From: Longispora sp047121295
GTDB taxonomy: Bacteria; Actinomycetota; Actinomycetes; Mycobacteriales; Micromonosporaceae
Length of the DNA stretch: 64,000 nucleotides
Direction of reading: 5' to 3'
Assembly: GCF_047121295.1 (NCBI RefSeq)
Contig: NZ_CP139447.1
Location: forward strand, 4,216,001-4,280,000
Part shown: in pieces, positions 8,010-16,559 of the stretch
Numbering within the stretch: position 1 is the stretch's first letter
Layout: each line of letters opens with the position of its first letter
Program-made: the position numbers and the translations under genes
The notes under the pieces: model-generated
Seen by the model: only the letters and a program-made list of their open reading frames with translations
What the model was told of the DNA's origin: nothing
Databases searched by the model: none

Positions 8010-8558
8010 TCAGCCCGCGACGGATTCCTCGCGCCGGTCGACATGTGTGGCGGCGCCCCGGCGGGCGCCGGCGAGGACGAGAACCAGCACCGCCCCGGCG
8101 GCCAGCAGCTCGACGGCGAACAGCACATGGCTGACCGGCGGGTACCAGCCGGGCACCGCCGGGGTCCAGACGAACTGTCCCGGGCCGTCCGGTGGCCCGG
8201 TCCACCGGCCGAGGGCCGACCACGGGTTGGTCTCGCCGAGTACGAACCACAGGGCCAGCACCGTGGTGAGCCCGACGAGCGCGGCGCGGCTGACGGGTCC
8301 ACTCCGGCCCGCGCGTTCCGCCACGCCGAAGGCCAGGTAGCCGAGGGCCGCGAGCACGAGCAGCGCGGCGATCAGGTAGCCGGCCCGTTCGTGGCCGGAC
8401 GTGCCGGTGAACGCGTCGCCGTAGGGGCCGATCCGCATCCGCGACCGCATCGCCGGGTCGAACGACACGAGGGTCGAGGCGACGGCGTCGCCGGTCAGGG
8501 CGAGGGCCAGCGTGCCGGTGGCGAGCGCCAGGGCCGGGACCCCGCGAATGTCGAACAT
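8010..8558 (-). CDS. Hypothetical integral membrane protein
   Basis: About 182 residues with four predicted hydrophobic segments: near residues 5-25, 58-78 (AGYLIAALLVLAALGYLAFG), 88-106 and 140-162. Soluble loops are rich in Gly, Pro and Trp (ETNPWSALGRW; WTPAVPGWYPP). I do not recognise a family. The ATG at 8558 (MFDIRG) is preferred over a longer reading with a non-hydrophobic, Arg/Pro-rich N-terminus. It is downstream of the bestrophin-like gene on the same strand, with a 100-bp gap. Confidence 0.65.
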   Translation of the reverse strand: MFDIRGVPALALATGTLALALTGDAVASTLVSFDPAMRSRMRIGPYGDAFTGTSGHERAGYLIAALLVLAALGYLAFGVAERAGRSGPVSRAALVGLTTVLALWFVLGETNPWSALGRWTGPPDGPGQFVWTPAVPGWYPPVSHVLFAVELLAAGAVLVLVLAGARRGAATHVDRREESVAG

Positions 8559-8657
8559 GGAGCCGAGGATAGCCGGCACAGGCCCGCCGCGGTCCGGCCG
8601 CCGGCGCTCCCCGTACGCCGGCCACAGCACGGGGAACGCCAGGCTGAAGGCGGAGGG

Positions 8658-9425
8658 TCAGATGACCGCGAATCTGTCCATCGCGTACCGCAGCGAGTCC
8701 GGCTCGACGTGGATGCCGCCGCCGAAGGGATGGTTCAACGCCGACAGCACCGCCAGCACGGAGGACAGCAGCAGGGCGAGCAGTCCCACGCTGAGGGCGC
8801 CCGGCACCGACAGCCGGGGGATCTGGGCCGCCGCGCCGAGGACGACCAGGATGGCCGAGCCGATCAGCCCGTACCACAGGTACGGCGGGATCTCCTGGGA
8901 GATCGACAGCACCCGGGCGCGGCGGGCGTCCCCCACGGCGCGCAGGGCGACCAGGGCGTCGCGGGTGAACTCGTTCTCCCGCGCGGTGCCCTTGTCCGCG
9001 TCCTGCAGGGTCCTGCGCATCTCGTCGTAGAGCTCCTGCGCCCGGTCGGCGGTGCGGCCCTCCGCCATGGCCGGCCACTCCTCGCCGATCACCGTGGCCG
9101 TGTACTCCCGGGTCAGCTCCCGCAGCCGGTCGCGCTGACCGGGGGCCAGCGGGCGGCTCGCCCAGTAGAGGTTGGTCAGGCTCGCCGCCTCGGCGTTGAC
9201 CTGGGTGCCGGCCTGGTTGAGGCTCGCCGTCGCGGAGACCAGCGAGAGCGCGAGGATGAACGAGAACAGGGTCTTGTTGATCCCGGCGAACTGGTCGATG
9301 ATCGACGGCAGCCCGTCGTCGCGCCAGCGCTGCGGAATCCACCGGGCCATCGCCGCGAGGACCAGCACCGCCGCCGCCACCGAGCCCGCCACCAGCCCCA
9401 CGTCCGCCACCATCATAACGGACAT
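8658..9425 (-). CDS. DUF4239 / bestrophin-like membrane protein
   Basis: A 255-residue protein with an N-terminal membrane segment (residues ~6-26), a second hydrophobic region ~50-65, a soluble helical domain of charged heptads (~90-175), and two C-terminal membrane helices (~185-230). This layout matches the bacterial DUF4239 family, remotely related to bestrophin anion channels. It starts 18 bp after the stop of the EboF-like gene, so it may be the last gene of the ebo-type operon. No functional link is documented that I know of. Confidence 0.75.
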   Translation of the reverse strand: MSVMMVADVGLVAGSVAAAVLVLAAMARWIPQRWRDDGLPSIIDQFAGINKTLFSFILALSLVSATASLNQAGTQVNAEAASLTNLYWASRPLAPGQRDRLRELTREYTATVIGEEWPAMAEGRTADRAQELYDEMRRTLQDADKGTARENEFTRDALVALRAVGDARRARVLSISQEIPPYLWYGLIGSAILVVLGAAAQIPRLSVPGALSVGLLALLLSSVLAVLSALNHPFGGGIHVEPDSLRYAMDRFAVI

Positions 9426-9443
9426 ATTAGCCGAAAACGCCGG

Positions 9444-10835
9444 TCAGTCGGTCAGGCCCGCCAGGCGGAGCAGGAGGGCCTTCACCTCGGTGGCCGCGAA
9501 CCGTTCGCGGGCCTCCGACGGGTCCGAGCACAGCAGCACCGGGGACTCCGCGGCGCTCGTCGGCAGCCGGCCGTGCGAGCCGCGCACCGCCTCGGCCCCG
9601 GCGTCGAGACCGACGACACTCATCAGGTACCGCATGCCGAGCTTCTTCCTCGCCAGCGCCACCCCTGCCCGCCGCTTCGCCGCCCCGGGCCCGGCCGGGT
9701 CGAACAGCAGCTCGGCCGGGTCGTAGCCGGGCTTGCGGTGGATCTCCACGAGGGTGGCGAAGTCGGGGGCGGCGGCCGGGTCGGTCCAGTAGTAGTAGGT
9801 GAACCAGGCGTCGGGGTCGGCGACGAGGATGAGCTCGCCGGAGCGCTCGTGGTCGAGGCCGTGCCGGGCCTTGCCCTCGGCGTCGAGGACCTCGGCGACG
9901 CCGGGGATCTCCGCGCACAGCTCGGCGACCTCCTTCACGTCGGCCGGGTCGTCGACGTAGACGTGCGCGATCTGGTGGTCGGCGACCGCGAAGGCCGGCG
10001 ACGTCCACGGATCCAGGTACTCCATCCCCGCCTGGGTGTGCACGTTGAGCAGCCCGGCCTCGCGGAGCACCCGGTTGACGTGCACGGGCCGGCGCGCGGG
10101 CGTGATGCCGTACTCGGACAGGGCCACGATCGTCGCGCCCCGGTCGGCGGCCGCGTCGAGCAGCGGGCCGAGGACGCCGTCGAGTTCGCGGGCCGCGCGG
10201 ACCGCCTCGGGGCCGGCCGGGCCGAAGCGTTGCAGGTCGTAGTCGAGGTGCGGCACGTAGACGAGGGTGAGGTCGGGGTCGCGGGTGGCCATCACGTACT
10301 CGGCGGCCTCGCAGATCCACTTCGAGGACGGCAGGCCGGCGCCCGGGCCCCAGAAGGAGAACAACGGGAAGACGCCCAACTCCGCCTCCAGCTCGTCGTG
10401 CAGGTCGGGCGGGAACGTGTAGCAGTCGGGCTCCTTGCGGCCGTCCGCGCGGTAGATCGGCCGGGGCGTGACGGTCCAGTCGACGTCGGCGCCCATCGCG
10501 TACCACCAGCAGATGTTCGCGACCGTGTAGTCCGGGTGGACGCGGCGGGCGGCGTCCCAGAGCTTGTCGCCGCCGACCAGCCTGTTGTGCTGGCGCCAGA
10601 GCAGGACCTCGCCGAGGTCGCGGAAGTACCAGCCGTTGGCGACGATGCCGTGCTCGCTGGGCGGCGCGCCGGTCAGCAGGGTGGCCTGCACCGGGCAGGT
10701 GACGGCGGGCAGCACCGGGTCGAGCCGGGCCGTGAAGCCCTTGTCGGTGGCGGCGCGCAGCCGGGGCATGTGGTCCAGCAGCGGCGGGGTCAGGCCGACG
10801 ACGTCGATCACGACGAGGGGCTTCGGGTGCCTCAC
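9444..10835 (-). CDS. eboF: EboF-like alkaline-phosphatase-superfamily phosphodiesterase
   Basis: A 463-residue alkaline phosphatase superfamily protein of the nucleotide pyrophosphatase/phosphodiesterase type. N-terminal VVIDVVGL provides the first metal Asp. PAVTCPVQATLLTG carries the Thr nucleophile, followed by PSEHGIVANGW. LVYVPHLDYD and LSEYGI give further metal ligands, with SEYG where many relatives have SDHG. Its GTG start overlaps the EboE stop (GTGA), so the two are translationally coupled. In ebo clusters this protein is thought to act on a phosphorylated or nucleotide-linked metabolite; the real substrate is unknown. Confidence 0.85.
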   Translation of the reverse strand: MRHPKPLVVIDVVGLTPPLLDHMPRLRAATDKGFTARLDPVLPAVTCPVQATLLTGAPPSEHGIVANGWYFRDLGEVLLWRQHNRLVGGDKLWDAARRVHPDYTVANICWWYAMGADVDWTVTPRPIYRADGRKEPDCYTFPPDLHDELEAELGVFPLFSFWGPGAGLPSSKWICEAAEYVMATRDPDLTLVYVPHLDYDLQRFGPAGPEAVRAARELDGVLGPLLDAAADRGATIVALSEYGITPARRPVHVNRVLREAGLLNVHTQAGMEYLDPWTSPAFAVADHQIAHVYVDDPADVKEVAELCAEIPGVAEVLDAEGKARHGLDHERSGELILVADPDAWFTYYYWTDPAAAPDFATLVEIHRKPGYDPAELLFDPAGPGAAKRRAGVALARKKLGMRYLMSVVGLDAGAEAVRGSHGRLPTSAAESPVLLCSDPSEARERFAATEVKALLLRLAGLTD

Positions 10836-12046
10836 CGGGCCACCGCCGTTCTGTCGACATGGTGCCCGGCGGTGACGGGGCGCTGGTCCGACCCCGGGGC
10901 CAGGGCCGGACTCAGGACAACCGGGGTCAGGCCCAGGTCGAGGAGTTCGCCGTGCGCGAAGGCCAGTTCGGCGGCGATGCCGGTGACCAGGGCCGCGTCG
11001 TCGCGGGGCCTGCGGTCCGGCGGCAGGACGTTCCAGGTGTACGTCTCCACCTCCAGGTGATCGCACAGGGCGCCCGCTCCGCCGAGGAGGGCGGCCAGCC
11101 CGGCGCGGAGCACCGGCGTCGTCCCGGACACCGGCGGCTCGGGGGCGGCGTGGATCGGCACGTGGAAGTGCACCCGCCACGGGCCGTCGGGGTCGGCGGC
11201 CAGGGCCTCGGACAGGTCGTCGTGGCCGGCCCCGGCGCGGGGGCGGGTCTGGTGCAGGAAGCGCGGCTCGGCGTACCCGGAAAGGAGGTCCTTGGCGGCG
11301 CGCGGGTCGGCGACCTCCAGCGCGGCGGACACCTGGGTCTTCACGACCGGGATGCCGGCGGCGGTCAGCCGGGCGACGGCGACGGCGGGGTCCTCCCAGG
11401 CGCACGCGAGGTGCGCGAGGTCCAGGCACAGCCCGATCCGGTCGGTGTCGACGCCGGCGAGGGCCGCGATGGCCTGGTCGGTGCTCTCCACGACGCAGCC
11501 GGGCTCGGGCTCGACGGCGACCCGGATCTCCCGGTCCTGGCGGTGCAGGCCCCGGGCGAGCTCGTTGAGCAGCCGGGTGGCGGTACCCGTCTCGGCGGCA
11601 CCCCACGGCGTGCGCCAGCCGAACGGCAGCGTGGAGATCGAGCCCCGGGCGGCGTCGTCGGGCAGCAGGTCCGCCAGGACGACGGCGAGGTCGAGGGTGT
11701 AGCGCAGCCGGCGCCGGTCGGTCCAGTCGGGGTGGTAGACGGCGTGCTTGACGACGGGGGCGTGGAACGTCTCGTAGGGGAAGCCGTTGAGGGTGACGAC
11801 CTCCAGGCCCCGGGCGTCGAGCTCGCGGCGGAGCAGGACCCGCAGCGCGGGGTCGGCGGCGAGCGCCGAGGCGACCGGGGCGGCGAGCCACAGGCCGAGG
11901 CCGAGCACATCGACGTCGAGCGTGGCCCGGACGGGGGCCGCGAACGTGTCGAGCTGGGCGAGGATGCCGGCGAGGTCCTCGGCGGGGTGCACATTGGTGC
12001 AGTAGGCCAGGTGCACGAGGGTACCGTCGGGGTGTCGTAACCGCAT
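10832..12046 (-). CDS. eboE: EboE-like metabolite traffic protein (xylose-isomerase-like TIM barrel)
   Basis: About 404 residues. The N-terminus reads LAYCTNVHPAEDLAGILAQL, typical of EboE proteins, followed by a TIM-barrel pattern with acidic strand ends (VAVEPEPGCV, IGLCLDLAHLACAWEDP, HFHVPIH, LEVETYTW). The fold resembles xylose isomerase/AP endonuclease IV. EboE proteins belong to clusters needed to move a precursor to the periplasm in scytonemin-making cyanobacteria. The start is ATG 12046, which overlaps the EboB stop by one base (TGATG). No signal peptide is present. Confidence 0.87.
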   Translation of the reverse strand: MRLRHPDGTLVHLAYCTNVHPAEDLAGILAQLDTFAAPVRATLDVDVLGLGLWLAAPVASALAADPALRVLLRRELDARGLEVVTLNGFPYETFHAPVVKHAVYHPDWTDRRRLRYTLDLAVVLADLLPDDAARGSISTLPFGWRTPWGAAETGTATRLLNELARGLHRQDREIRVAVEPEPGCVVESTDQAIAALAGVDTDRIGLCLDLAHLACAWEDPAVAVARLTAAGIPVVKTQVSAALEVADPRAAKDLLSGYAEPRFLHQTRPRAGAGHDDLSEALAADPDGPWRVHFHVPIHAAPEPPVSGTTPVLRAGLAALLGGAGALCDHLEVETYTWNVLPPDRRPRDDAALVTGIAAELAFAHGELLDLGLTPVVLSPALAPGSDQRPVTAGHHVDRTAVAR

Positions 12047-12891
12047 CACGAGCCCCCGCGCAGGATGGAGTTGCCCTCGAAGGTCTCGGCGCCTGTGACC
12101 GCGAGGTCGAGCCGGCCGGACTGACCGTAGAACTCGACCGGGTTGCGCCACAACACCCGGTCCACGTCGTCGTCGGTGAACCCGGCGGCCAGCATCGCCT
12201 CGCCCGTGTACCGCGTGAGCAGCGGATCGGAGCGGCCCCAGTCGGCGGCGGAGTTGACGAGGACCCGCTCCAGGCCGTGCTCGCGGAGGATGGTGACCAT
12301 CCGGTCCGGGGACATCTTCGTGTCCGGGTAGATGGAGAAGCCCGTCCAGCAGCCGGCGTCGGCGACCGGTGCGACGGTCAGCTCGTTGAGGTGGTCGACG
12401 ACGACCAGCCCGGGATCGATGCCGGACTCCTTCACCACGTCGAGGGTACGGGTGGTGCCGCGCGCCTTGTCGCGGTGCGGGGTGTGCACGAGGGCGGGGA
12501 GCTCGTGCTCGACGGCCAGGGCCAGCTGGGCGGCGAAGACCTCGTCCTCGGCGGGGGTCATCGCGTCGTAGCCGATCTCGCCGACCGCGACGACCCGGTC
12601 CTTGGCGAGGTAGCGCGGGAGGATGTCCAGCACCTCGCGGCAGCGCGGGTCGTTGGCCTCCTTCGGGTTCAGCGCGATCGTGCAGTGGTGCGCGATGCCG
12701 AACTGCGCGGCCCGGAACGGCTCCCAGCCGATCAGGCCGTCGAAGTAGTCGGCGAAGGAGCCGACGGAGGTGCGCGGCTGGCCGAGCCAGAACGACGGCT
12801 CGACCAGCGCCTTCACCCCGGCGGCGGCCATGCGTTCGTAGTCGTCGGTGGTACGCGACGTCATGTGGATGTGCGGGTCGAAGATGCGCAA
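12046..12891 (-). CDS. eboB: EboB-like TatD-family metal-dependent hydrolase
   Basis: A 281-residue TatD-like amidohydrolase. N-terminal FDPHIHMTSR gives the HxH pair, VAVGEIGYD the metal Glu, ALVHTPHRDK and VVVDHLNE two His ligands, and NSAADWGRSD the late Asp. This is the EboB position in ebo clusters. It ends where the EboE gene begins and starts 1 bp from the EboA stop, so it belongs to the same transcript. The substrate is unknown. Confidence 0.88.
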   Translation of the reverse strand: MRIFDPHIHMTSRTTDDYERMAAAGVKALVEPSFWLGQPRTSVGSFADYFDGLIGWEPFRAAQFGIAHHCTIALNPKEANDPRCREVLDILPRYLAKDRVVAVGEIGYDAMTPAEDEVFAAQLALAVEHELPALVHTPHRDKARGTTRTLDVVKESGIDPGLVVVDHLNELTVAPVADAGCWTGFSIYPDTKMSPDRMVTILREHGLERVLVNSAADWGRSDPLLTRYTGEAMLAAGFTDDDVDRVLWRNPVEFYGQSGRLDLAVTGAETFEGNSILRGGS

Positions 12892-12892
12892 C

Positions 12893-13459
12893 TTACCGGC
12901 TCCTCAGGATGTGCAGCAGTGCGAGAGCGTCGTCGGGGACCGACCGGCCGGCGGCGGCGCGTTCGTCGGCGAACCCGCCGAGCATCACGGCCAGTTCGGC
13001 GTCGGCCCGGTCGGTCAGGCCGTGCACGACGGACAACGGGACGCCCATGAACACGCACTTGAGCACGCCGTGCCGCCAGGCGTGGTCGTCGAGGTGCGCG
13101 GCGTACGGGCCGAGGGCCGCGCCCACCAGCCGGGTGTCGTTGGTGCGCAGGGCGTCGCCGAGCAGGTCGACGCACCGGTCCCCCACGTCCAGCAGGGGCA
13201 GCGCGAGGAGGACGGCGCGCTTCTCGTCGGCGTCGCCGTACCGGTAGAGGGCTCTGACCTCGCCGACCACGGCGCGGGCCGGCAGGGCGGTGAGCAGCAG
13301 GGCCCGGGCCGCGTCGTCGGTGCGCCAGCCCTCGGCGAGCGGGGCCCGGCCGCAGTGCCGGCCGACGGCGGGGAACAGGGTGGCCACTGATTCCGGCTCC
13401 AGCGCGACCCGGTCGAGGGCCGCGTCCAGCCAGGGGTTGGCGGGCGGGGCGGGGATCAC
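12893..13459 (-). CDS. eboA: EboA-domain protein
   Basis: A 188-residue, almost all-helical protein (NPWLDAALDRVALEP; WRTDDAARALLLTALPA; GDADEKRAVLLALPLLDV; THLVG-like helix; HAWRHGVLKCVFMGVPLSVV). The size and the LKCVFMGVPL segment match EboA-domain proteins. There are no catalytic motifs, and it may be a helical-repeat scaffold. Its GTG start at 13459 overlaps the previous gene stop (GTGA). It is the hallmark gene for calling this an ebo-type cluster. Confidence 0.8.
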   Translation of the reverse strand: MIPAPPANPWLDAALDRVALEPESVATLFPAVGRHCGRAPLAEGWRTDDAARALLLTALPARAVVGEVRALYRYGDADEKRAVLLALPLLDVGDRCVDLLGDALRTNDTRLVGAALGPYAAHLDDHAWRHGVLKCVFMGVPLSVVHGLTDRADAELAVMLGGFADERAAAGRSVPDDALALLHILRSR

Positions 13460-14295
13460 ACCAGCACCCCTTCGGCGGCGCGCAGGAACGCCAGCGAACG
13501 GGCGGCGACCTCGGGGGCGGCGTGCGAGTGCCGGGGCAGCTCGACGGCGACCAGCCCGGGGTAGCCGACCTCGGTCAGCGCGGCGAGCACCGGCGGGAAG
13601 TCGATCTCCCCGGCCCCGAACTCCAGGTGCTCGTGCGTGCCCCGGCGCATGTCGTCGATCTGCACGTTGACCAGGTAGGGCGCGGCGGCCCGGACACAGT
13701 CGGGCACCGGGTCGGGCTCGTTGCACCGGCAGTGGCCGATGTCGAGGGTCAGGCCGAAGGCGTCCGGCGCGCCCAGGTCGGCGCGCAGCGCGTGCCACCC
13801 GGCCAGGGTCTCCACCAGCATGCCGGGCTCGGGCTCGAAGCCGAGGACCATGTCGGCGGCGTCGGCGTGCGCGACGACCTCCGCGCAGCCGGCGACGAGC
13901 CGGTCCCACGCCGCCGCCGGGTCCAGCCCCGCCGGCCGCACGCCGGCCCAGAACGACACCGCCTCCGCGCCCAGGTCCGCGCCCATGTCCACCGCCCGGC
14001 GCAGGAAGTCGATCCGCCGGTCGCGGTCCTCGTCGAGCAGCGTCGGCGCGTGCTTTCGGCCCGGGTCGAGCAGGTAGCGGGCGCCGGTCTCGATCACGAC
14101 GCCGAGGCCGTGCCGGCCGAGTGCCGTGGCGACGGCCGCCGTGCGTTCGAAGAGCTTCGGGGGGTACGGGTCCAGATGCGCGTGGTCCAGCGTCAGCGCC
14201 ACCCCGGTGTAGCCGAGGTCGGCGATGACGGCCAGCGCGTCGGTGAGCCGGTGGTTGGCGAAGCCGTTGGTGCCGTACCCGAAACGCAGGCTCAT
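13456..14295 (-). CDS. Sugar phosphate isomerase/epimerase-like TIM barrel protein
   Basis: A 279-residue xylose-isomerase-like TIM barrel. It opens with FGYGTNGFANHRLTDALAVI and has acidic metal ligands at barrel ends: GVVIETGAR, LGFEPEPGM, GLTLDIGHCRCNEPD, VQIDDMRRGTHEHL and AVELPRHSH. It resembles inosose dehydratase/tagatose epimerase relatives and is a second, distant TIM barrel beside EboE. The ATG at 14295 overlaps the prenyltransferase stop (ATGA). Beside the inositol-phosphate-synthase-like gene it may rearrange a cyclitol or keto-sugar; this is inference. Confidence 0.83.
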   Translation of the reverse strand: MSLRFGYGTNGFANHRLTDALAVIADLGYTGVALTLDHAHLDPYPPKLFERTAAVATALGRHGLGVVIETGARYLLDPGRKHAPTLLDEDRDRRIDFLRRAVDMGADLGAEAVSFWAGVRPAGLDPAAAWDRLVAGCAEVVAHADAADMVLGFEPEPGMLVETLAGWHALRADLGAPDAFGLTLDIGHCRCNEPDPVPDCVRAAAPYLVNVQIDDMRRGTHEHLEFGAGEIDFPPVLAALTEVGYPGLVAVELPRHSHAAPEVAARSLAFLRAAEGVLV

Positions 14296-15134
14296 GTCGG
14301 GGACACCTTCCGGGCCAGGGCGCGGGCCAGCGGCGTGACGGCTGCCAGCACGGCACCGGTGACCGGGGAGCCGGCCGAGGCGGTCAGCGCGCCCTGCAAC
14401 GCCGGCAGGGCCGTGATCCCCGCGCCGACGGAGGCCCGCACGTTCCCGGCCGACGGGTCGTCGAGGACCCTGCGTTGCGCGCCGCCGTACCGGGCCGCGT
14501 ACCAGCCGCCGAGCAGGGCGGACAGTCCCCGTTGCCGGCCGAGGACCGGCGCGGCGGCGATGGCGGCCGTGGCCACCAGGGTGCGGCCGGCCACGTCCCG
14601 GTCGCCGCCGTGCACCTCGCGGCGGGACAGCGCGGTGACGGTGTAGGTGTGCGAGGCGACGACGAGCGCCGGCCACAGGGCGCGCGACACCCTGCCGGTG
14701 CTCGCGCCGAGCAGCACGTCCAGGCCCCGGCACACCGCCATGCCGGCGGGCCCGGCGTCGGTGTTCTTCAGCTTCAGGTCGTACGCCCAGATGGCGCCGA
14801 CCAGCGGCACGGCCACCGCGAGCGCCCGGCGGCCACCGGTGACGGCGGCCAGGGCCAGGCCGGCGGCCGTGAGCCCGCCGGCGATCCCGAGCGCGGCGCG
14901 CGGGGTGATCCGGCCGGACGGGATGGGGCGTTCGGGGCGCTCGACGGCGTCGAGGTCGCGGTCGGCCCAGTCGTTGGCGGCCATCCCGGCCCAGTACAGG
15001 CAGACGGAGGCGGCGGCCAGGCCCGCCGTCCGGCCGCCGAGGGTGCCGGAGGCGGCGGCCCCGGCCACGGCGTCCCCGGGCACCGAGAGCGCCGCCGGGG
15101 CGCGGACCAGTTGGACGAGGTCACGCGCGCGCAT
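14292..15134 (-). CDS. eboC: UbiA-family prenyltransferase, SCO3242 type (EboC-like)
   Basis: A 280-residue multi-pass membrane protein of the UbiA superfamily. The first Asp-rich motif is NDWADRDLDA followed by ERPERPIPSG, and the second is YDLKLKNTDAG. These bind the Mg-prenyl diphosphate. EboC proteins are UbiA-like, so this gene fills that slot. Known UbiA enzymes transfer a prenyl chain to an aromatic or polyol acceptor within the membrane. Its start overlaps the upstream cyclase gene by 14 bp, implying tight coupling. The acceptor is unknown; an inositol-derived polyol would fit the context. Confidence 0.85.
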   Translation of the reverse strand: MRARDLVQLVRAPAALSVPGDAVAGAAASGTLGGRTAGLAAASVCLYWAGMAANDWADRDLDAVERPERPIPSGRITPRAALGIAGGLTAAGLALAAVTGGRRALAVAVPLVGAIWAYDLKLKNTDAGPAGMAVCRGLDVLLGASTGRVSRALWPALVVASHTYTVTALSRREVHGGDRDVAGRTLVATAAIAAAPVLGRQRGLSALLGGWYAARYGGAQRRVLDDPSAGNVRASVGAGITALPALQGALTASAGSPVTGAVLAAVTPLARALARKVSPT

Positions 15135-16323
15135 CGGACAACCCCCCGACGAACCCGACGAGGAGCGCCCACTGGTCGGCCAGGCCGTGCGGGGCGTCGC
15201 CCACCGGGTCCTTGAAGAAGAACGCCAGCTCCGGCACCGGCCCGACCACCCCGGCGGCGTGCGCGGCGGCGGTCAGCCGGGCGAGGTCGAGCACCAGGGG
15301 TGCCGCGAGCGCCGAGTCGCAGCCGTGCCAGGTGAACTCCATCCGCATCGCGGTACCGAGGAAGCCCTGGAAGGTGATCAGGTCCCAGGCGGTCTTGAAG
15401 TCGCCCAGCTCGGGCACGTGGTCGATCCGGGTGTGGCCCTCGGGCTCGTAGCCGAGGATCTCGCCGAGGACCCGCTGCTTGCTGGCGGTCTTGGCCGCGT
15501 TCGCCGCCGGGTCGGCCAGGGTGGCGCCGTCGCCCCCGCCGAGCAGGTTCACCCCCGACCAGGACCGCACCCGCAGGTGCCGGAGCGCGAACATCGGGGC
15601 GAGCACCGACTTGAGCAGGGTCTCGCCGGTCTTGCCGTCGCTGCCGGCGTAGGGCAGCCGGGCCTCGTCGGCGAGCTGGGCGAGGGCGGGCAGCCGGGCG
15701 CCGGTCGACGGGGTGAAGTCCACGAAGGGGCAGCCGGCGGTCAGGGCGGCGTAGGCGTACAGCGCGCTGGGCGGCAGGACCGCGCCGGGGGTCCCGAGCG
15801 CCCCGCGGAGCGCGGCGAGGTCGGCGTGCGCCGGGTGCGGGGTGGCGGCCGGCTCCGTGGAGGACACGTTGACGACGACGATCCGGGTCAGGGCGTGCCT
15901 GTCGCGGAAGGCGCGCAGGTCGGCGACGATCCGGGCGGCGGCGTCGGCCTGGGAGGCCGGGGGGCCGCCGTCGGCGGGGCCCCGCGAGGTCGGGGAGGCC
16001 TGGTCGGCGTCGGCGGGGCCGGGGGCCGGTTGCAGGTCCGCCTCGATCCCGTCGAGCTCGGCCGCGACGGCCTCGACCAGCGCCGCCGGCAGCACGCCGG
16101 CCGCCGCCAGGTCCCGGGCCTTCTTCACCAGGCCGACCGTCGACACGTCGTGCCCGCCGAACACCAGGTCACCCAGGGCCGGGACGGCGGGCGACCGCAG
16201 CTCCGGCAGCTCCGTGACGCAGCCGAGCGGGGCGGCGAGCCCGGCGCGCACGGCCAGGGCTCCGACCATGCTGGTGACCGCGACCGAACCCCGGCCGCCG
16301 ATCAACCAAACTCCCGTACGCAA
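15121..16323 (-). CDS. Inositol-3-phosphate-synthase-like sugar-phosphate cyclase
   Basis: A 400-residue myo-inositol-1-phosphate-synthase-family protein. It has an N-terminal NAD loop GVWLIGGRGSVA, the family string NVSSTEP, FTPSTGA in place of the usual NGSPQNT-like stretch, and GSDGKTGETLLKS matching the catalytic Lys/Asp region. It would cyclise a hexose 6-phosphate. The start appears to be TTG at 16323, because a strong AGGGAGG ribosome site precedes it and no ATG or GTG is nearby. It is the first gene of the ebo-type operon, where classical clusters have the dehydroquinate-synthase-like EboD, another sugar-phosphate cyclase family. Confidence 0.85.
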   Translation of the reverse strand: MRTGVWLIGGRGSVAVTSMVGALAVRAGLAAPLGCVTELPELRSPAVPALGDLVFGGHDVSTVGLVKKARDLAAAGVLPAALVEAVAAELDGIEADLQPAPGPADADQASPTSRGPADGGPPASQADAAARIVADLRAFRDRHALTRIVVVNVSSTEPAATPHPAHADLAALRGALGTPGAVLPPSALYAYAALTAGCPFVDFTPSTGARLPALAQLADEARLPYAGSDGKTGETLLKSVLAPMFALRHLRVRSWSGVNLLGGGDGATLADPAANAAKTASKQRVLGEILGYEPEGHTRIDHVPELGDFKTAWDLITFQGFLGTAMRMEFTWHGCDSALAAPLVLDLARLTAAAHAAGVVGPVPELAFFFKDPVGDAPHGLADQWALLVGFVGGLSDARA

Positions 16324-16559
16324 GGGGCCTCCCTGGCCTGGAGCGTGGGCCCGCGGCTGCGGACCGTGATCACGCCGAGCCTATGTCCACCTCGGGACAA
16401 GTTTCTACGGTTCCCAGGATTCGAATTCCCACCTGGCACTATCGCGATATGTAAATAGCCGAATGGCCAAAAGCACTCATCCCCTTGGATGTGATCCCCG
16501 ACACCTCCCCGCGTTTAGTGTGTGTCCTTTAAGGACGCCCCAGCGTTGGAGGAATACGC
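16324..16559. promoter_or_regulatory. Divergent regulatory region between the ebo-type operon and the ScyD/E-like gene
   Basis: The 236-bp gap is lower in GC than its flanks. It contains the palindromes TATCGCGATA (16440-16449) and GTCCTT-T-AAGGAC (16524-16536), the latter just upstream of the GGAGGA ribosome site of the plus-strand gene. Both are candidate operator sites. No clear -35/-10 pair could be assigned. Confidence 0.5.

Noticed and set aside
7881..11060. Open frame of 1059 codons on the plus strand
   Set aside because: It lies opposite well-supported minus-strand genes (bestrophin-like, EboF-like), is rich in Arg/Gly/Gln, and matches no domain. It is the mirror of high-GC coding DNA.
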